Below are positions 31,815 to 33,864 of a DNA stretch of 33,864 nt, piece after piece; position 1 is the stretch's first letter; each line of letters starts with the position of its first letter. Under the pieces are notes generated by a model. It did not search any database. It was not told where the DNA came from and saw only the letters and a program-made list of their open reading frames with translations. Source of the stretch: GCA-2729515 sp036336695. GTDB taxonomy: Bacteria > Myxococcota_A > UBA9160 > SMWR01. The DNA lies in contig JAYZFQ010000080.1 of the NCBI GenBank assembly GCA_036336695.1, forward strand, positions 1 to 33,864, given 5' to 3'. The position numbers were made by a program, and so were the translations under genes.

Positions 31815-33864
31815 CTAGATGTCGAGGTTCTGCACGTCGAGCGCGTTGCGCTCGATGAACTCGCGCCGCGGCTCCACGTCGTCACCCATGAGATCGGTGA
31901 ATGCGAGTTCCGCCTCCACCGCGTCCTCGACGCGCACCTGGAGCAGCGTGCGCGAGGCGGGATCCATCGTCGTCTCGGCCAACTGTTCCGGGTTCATCTC
32001 GCCGAGCCCCTTGTAGCGCTGGATCGACAGGCCCTTCTCACCCAGGGCGAGCAGGTGCTCGAGCAGCGAGACCGGTCCCGGCAACTCGACCGGCTCGCTT
32101 TCGTCGCCCCGCTGCAGCACAAAGGGCGGCTGCCCAATGGCGGCCATGGCGCGGGCCAGTTCCACCAGCCGCAACCACTCGGGGGAGCGGAGGAAGGTGC
32201 TGTCCAGGGGTGTCGTGAACACCACACCGGCGCGGCGGGTTTCCGCAACGAGGCGGTGCCCACCGTGTTCGGGATCTGCTTCCGTGCGCCAGGCGAGGCT
32301 TTCTTCGTCCCCGTGCCGCGCCCGAAAGCGCTCGGTAACGGCGGGCGCCACGCGGTCCGACAGGCCCGACTCGTCCGACAGGTCGGCCTCGGCAAGGGCA
32401 CCGCTCTGCACCGCGGCGTGGATCACCCGGGCGTCGATCCGGCGCAATTCGAGACGTTCGAGGAGCTTTCGGGTGGTGCTCGCAGCGTCGAGGAGCGTCC
32501 GCAATTGCTCCGCCGGCAGCACGTCGCCGCCGGACGGCGTAATGGTCACACTGCCGAGAGCGAGGTCGAGCAGGTAGCTCTCGAGATTCCGCTCGTCCTT
32601 GATGTAGCGCTCGCTGCGACCCTTCTTGACCTTGAAGAGGGGCGGTTGGGCGATGTAGAGGTAGCCGAGCTCGATCAGCTTCGGCATCTGGCGGTAGAAA
32701 AAGGTGAGCAGCAGGATGCGGATGTGGCTTCCGTCCACATCGGCATCCGTCATGATGACGACCTTGTGATACCGGGCCTTGGTGGCGTCGAAATCCTCCC
32801 CGATCCCGCAGCCGAGCGCTGCAATCATGGCCTGGATCTCCAGGTTCGAGAGCACCTTGTCCAGGCGCGCCCGCTCGACGTTCAAGATCTTGCCCTTGAT
32901 CGGCAAGATCGCCTGGGTTTCCCGCGAGCGCCCCATTTTCGCCGTTCCGCCGGCCGACTCTCCTTCGACGATGAAGACCTCGGCCCGGGAGGGATCTCTC
33001 TCCTGGCAGTCGGCGAGCTTGCCCGGGAGGCTGTGGTCGGACAGGGCTCCCTTGCGGCGGGCGAGATCGCGCGCCTTGCGCGCGGCTGCCCGCGCGCGCG
33101 CCGTATCCATCACCTTGGCGATGATCGGCTTTGCAACAGACGGGTTCTCTTCCAGGTACTCGGAGAGTTTTTCGTAGACGAGACCTTCGACGAGACCACG
33201 CACCTCGCTCGTACCCAGCTTCGTCTTCGTCTGACCCTCGAATTCCGGCTGGGGCACCTTGACCGAGACCACCGCGGTAAGCCCTTCCCGCGTGTCTTCT
33301 CCCGAAAGACTCTCGCTTCCTTCCTTTCCGTTCTTGCTGTGGGTGGCGACGTAACGGTTGAGAGTCCGCGTCAGGGCAGTGCGAAAACCGATGAGGTGAC
33401 TGCCCCCTTCCACGGTGTTGATGTTGTTCGCAAAGGAGAAGATCGCTTCGTTGTACGAATCGTTGTACTGGAGCGCGATGTCCATCTCGACGGAGACGTC
33501 CCCGCCCTTCCCGGAAAAACTGCGTCGCCCGGAGAGGAGAACGGGAGGGCGATGGAGGGGCGCGCGGTTGCGGTTCAGGTGCTCCACGAACGAGACGATT
33601 CCCCCCTCGTAACAGAAATCGTGTGCTTTGCCCGTGCGCTCGTCGGTGACGACGATGCGGAGACCCGCGTTCAAGAACGACAGTTCGCGAAGCCGCTGGG
33701 AGAGAACGTCGAAAGAAAACTCGAGGGTCTGGAAGACCTCCGGATCCGGGTGGAACGTGACGCGGGTCCCGGTCTTATCGGTCGTGCCGACCGCCTCGCA
33801 GGCACTGTCGGGTTCACCGCGGCAATAGGTCTGGCGCCAGACCTCACCCTCGCGCCGGATCTCG
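31815..33864 (-). CDS. gyrB: DNA gyrase subunit B, 5' end outside the window
   Basis: The minus-strand frame runs in from the right edge (33864) and ends with TAG at 31817-31815, giving about 683 C-terminal residues. The N-terminal ATP-binding start is not visible. Seen are FHPDPEVFQTLEFSFDVL, RNAPLHRPP, the transducer, and the TOPRIM segment FIVEGESAGGTAKMGRSRETQAILP-type region, KGKILNVERARLDKVL and IMTDADVDGSHI with its catalytic Asp residues. An insertion of about 170 residues after YIAQPPLFKVKKG is the proteobacterial GyrB form. C-terminal IQRYKGLGEMNPEQL and LMGDDVEPRREFIE confirm the identity. In the TOPRIM motif Glu stands at the E. coli Asp426 position, while Lys447 is kept. gyrA follows after eight bases. 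Confidence 0.97.
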   Translation of the reverse strand, partial: EIRREGEVWRQTYCRGEPDSACEAVGTTDKTGTRVTFHPDPEVFQTLEFSFDVLSQRLRELSFLNAGLRIVVTDERTGKAHDFCYEGGIVSFVEHLNRNRAPLHRPPVLLSGRRSFSGKGGDVSVEMDIALQYNDSYNEAIFSFANNINTVEGGSHLIGFRTALTRTLNRYVATHSKNGKEGSESLSGEDTREGLTAVVSVKVPQPEFEGQTKTKLGTSEVRGLVEGLVYEKLSEYLEENPSVAKPIIAKVMDTARARAAARKARDLARRKGALSDHSLPGKLADCQERDPSRAEVFIVEGESAGGTAKMGRSRETQAILPIKGKILNVERARLDKVLSNLEIQAMIAALGCGIGEDFDATKARYHKVVIMTDADVDGSHIRILLLTFFYRQMPKLIELGYLYIAQPPLFKVKKGRSERYIKDERNLESYLLDLALGSVTITPSGGDVLPAEQLRTLLDAASTTRKLLERLELRRIDARVIHAAVQSGALAEADLSDESGLSDRVAPAVTERFRARHGDEESLAWRTEADPEHGGHRLVAETRRAGVVFTTPLDSTFLRSPEWLRLVELARAMAAIGQPPFVLQRGDESEPVELPGPVSLLEHLLALGEKGLSIQRYKGLGEMNPEQLAETTMDPASRTLLQVRVEDAVEAELAFTDLMGDDVEPRREFIERNALDVQNLDI

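Overview
The window is a GC-rich (high GC at third codon positions) bacterial chromosome segment. Housekeeping genes flank a large specialised-metabolism cluster. The mfd-like tail, surA-like and uvrA genes, the gyrB-gyrA-hemL run, and an ATP synthase subunit c with a signal-like N-terminal extension together suggest a deltaproteobacterial-grade lineage (Myxococcota, Desulfobacterota or Binatota type). No rRNA, tRNA, transposase or CRISPR array was found, so the taxonomic placement rests on gene content alone.

Left arm (1-9336): the 3' end of a probable mfd, a GT39-like membrane glycosyltransferase overlapping it by ATGA, then on the minus strand a second GT39-like protein and a lipoprotein PQQ-dependent dehydrogenase. 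The surA-type foldase and uvrA (GTGA overlap) follow on the plus strand.

Centre (9403-25184): a carotenoid-oxygenase gene followed by a roughly 14.3 kb aryl-polyene (APE)/xanthomonadin/flexirubin-type type II PKS-FAS cluster in alternating blocks. The plus block 10866-14103 holds a PlsC acyltransferase, an ACP, an LpxL-like acyltransferase and a FabF-type ketosynthase. A COG4648 membrane protein (ApeG-like) lies on the minus strand, and a halogenase-like flavoprotein on the plus strand. The minus block 22189-16096 holds thioesterase, LolA-like, MMPL exporter, DUF3261-like lipoprotein, ketosynthase and Cys-less ketosynthase, in an ApeK-L-M-N-O-C-like order. The plus block 22389-25184 holds an ACP, an ApeI-like dehydratase, a GT2 glycosyltransferase fused to an ApeP-like dehydratase, and a ketoreductase. 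The parts can be read as a pathway: ACP-bound extension, ketoreduction and dehydration to a polyene, possible flavin-dependent oxidation or halogenation, glycosyl/acyl transfer to an envelope lipid, then MMPL/LolA/lipoprotein export. No aryl-starter activation gene (acyl-ACP/CoA ligase, ammonia-lyase) is present, which makes the starter unit an open question.

Right arm (25237-33864, all minus strand): tmk, a 325 bp hairpin-rich spacer, then reading leftwards from the right edge gyrB (5' cut by the window), gyrA, hemL, atpZ, an atpI-like gene, atpB and atpE. Only the membrane-sector part of the ATP synthase is here; its c subunit carries Gln-Glu-Ser residues typical of Na+-binding rings. Gene packing is very tight, with recurrent GTGA/ATGA overlaps and many GTG starts.
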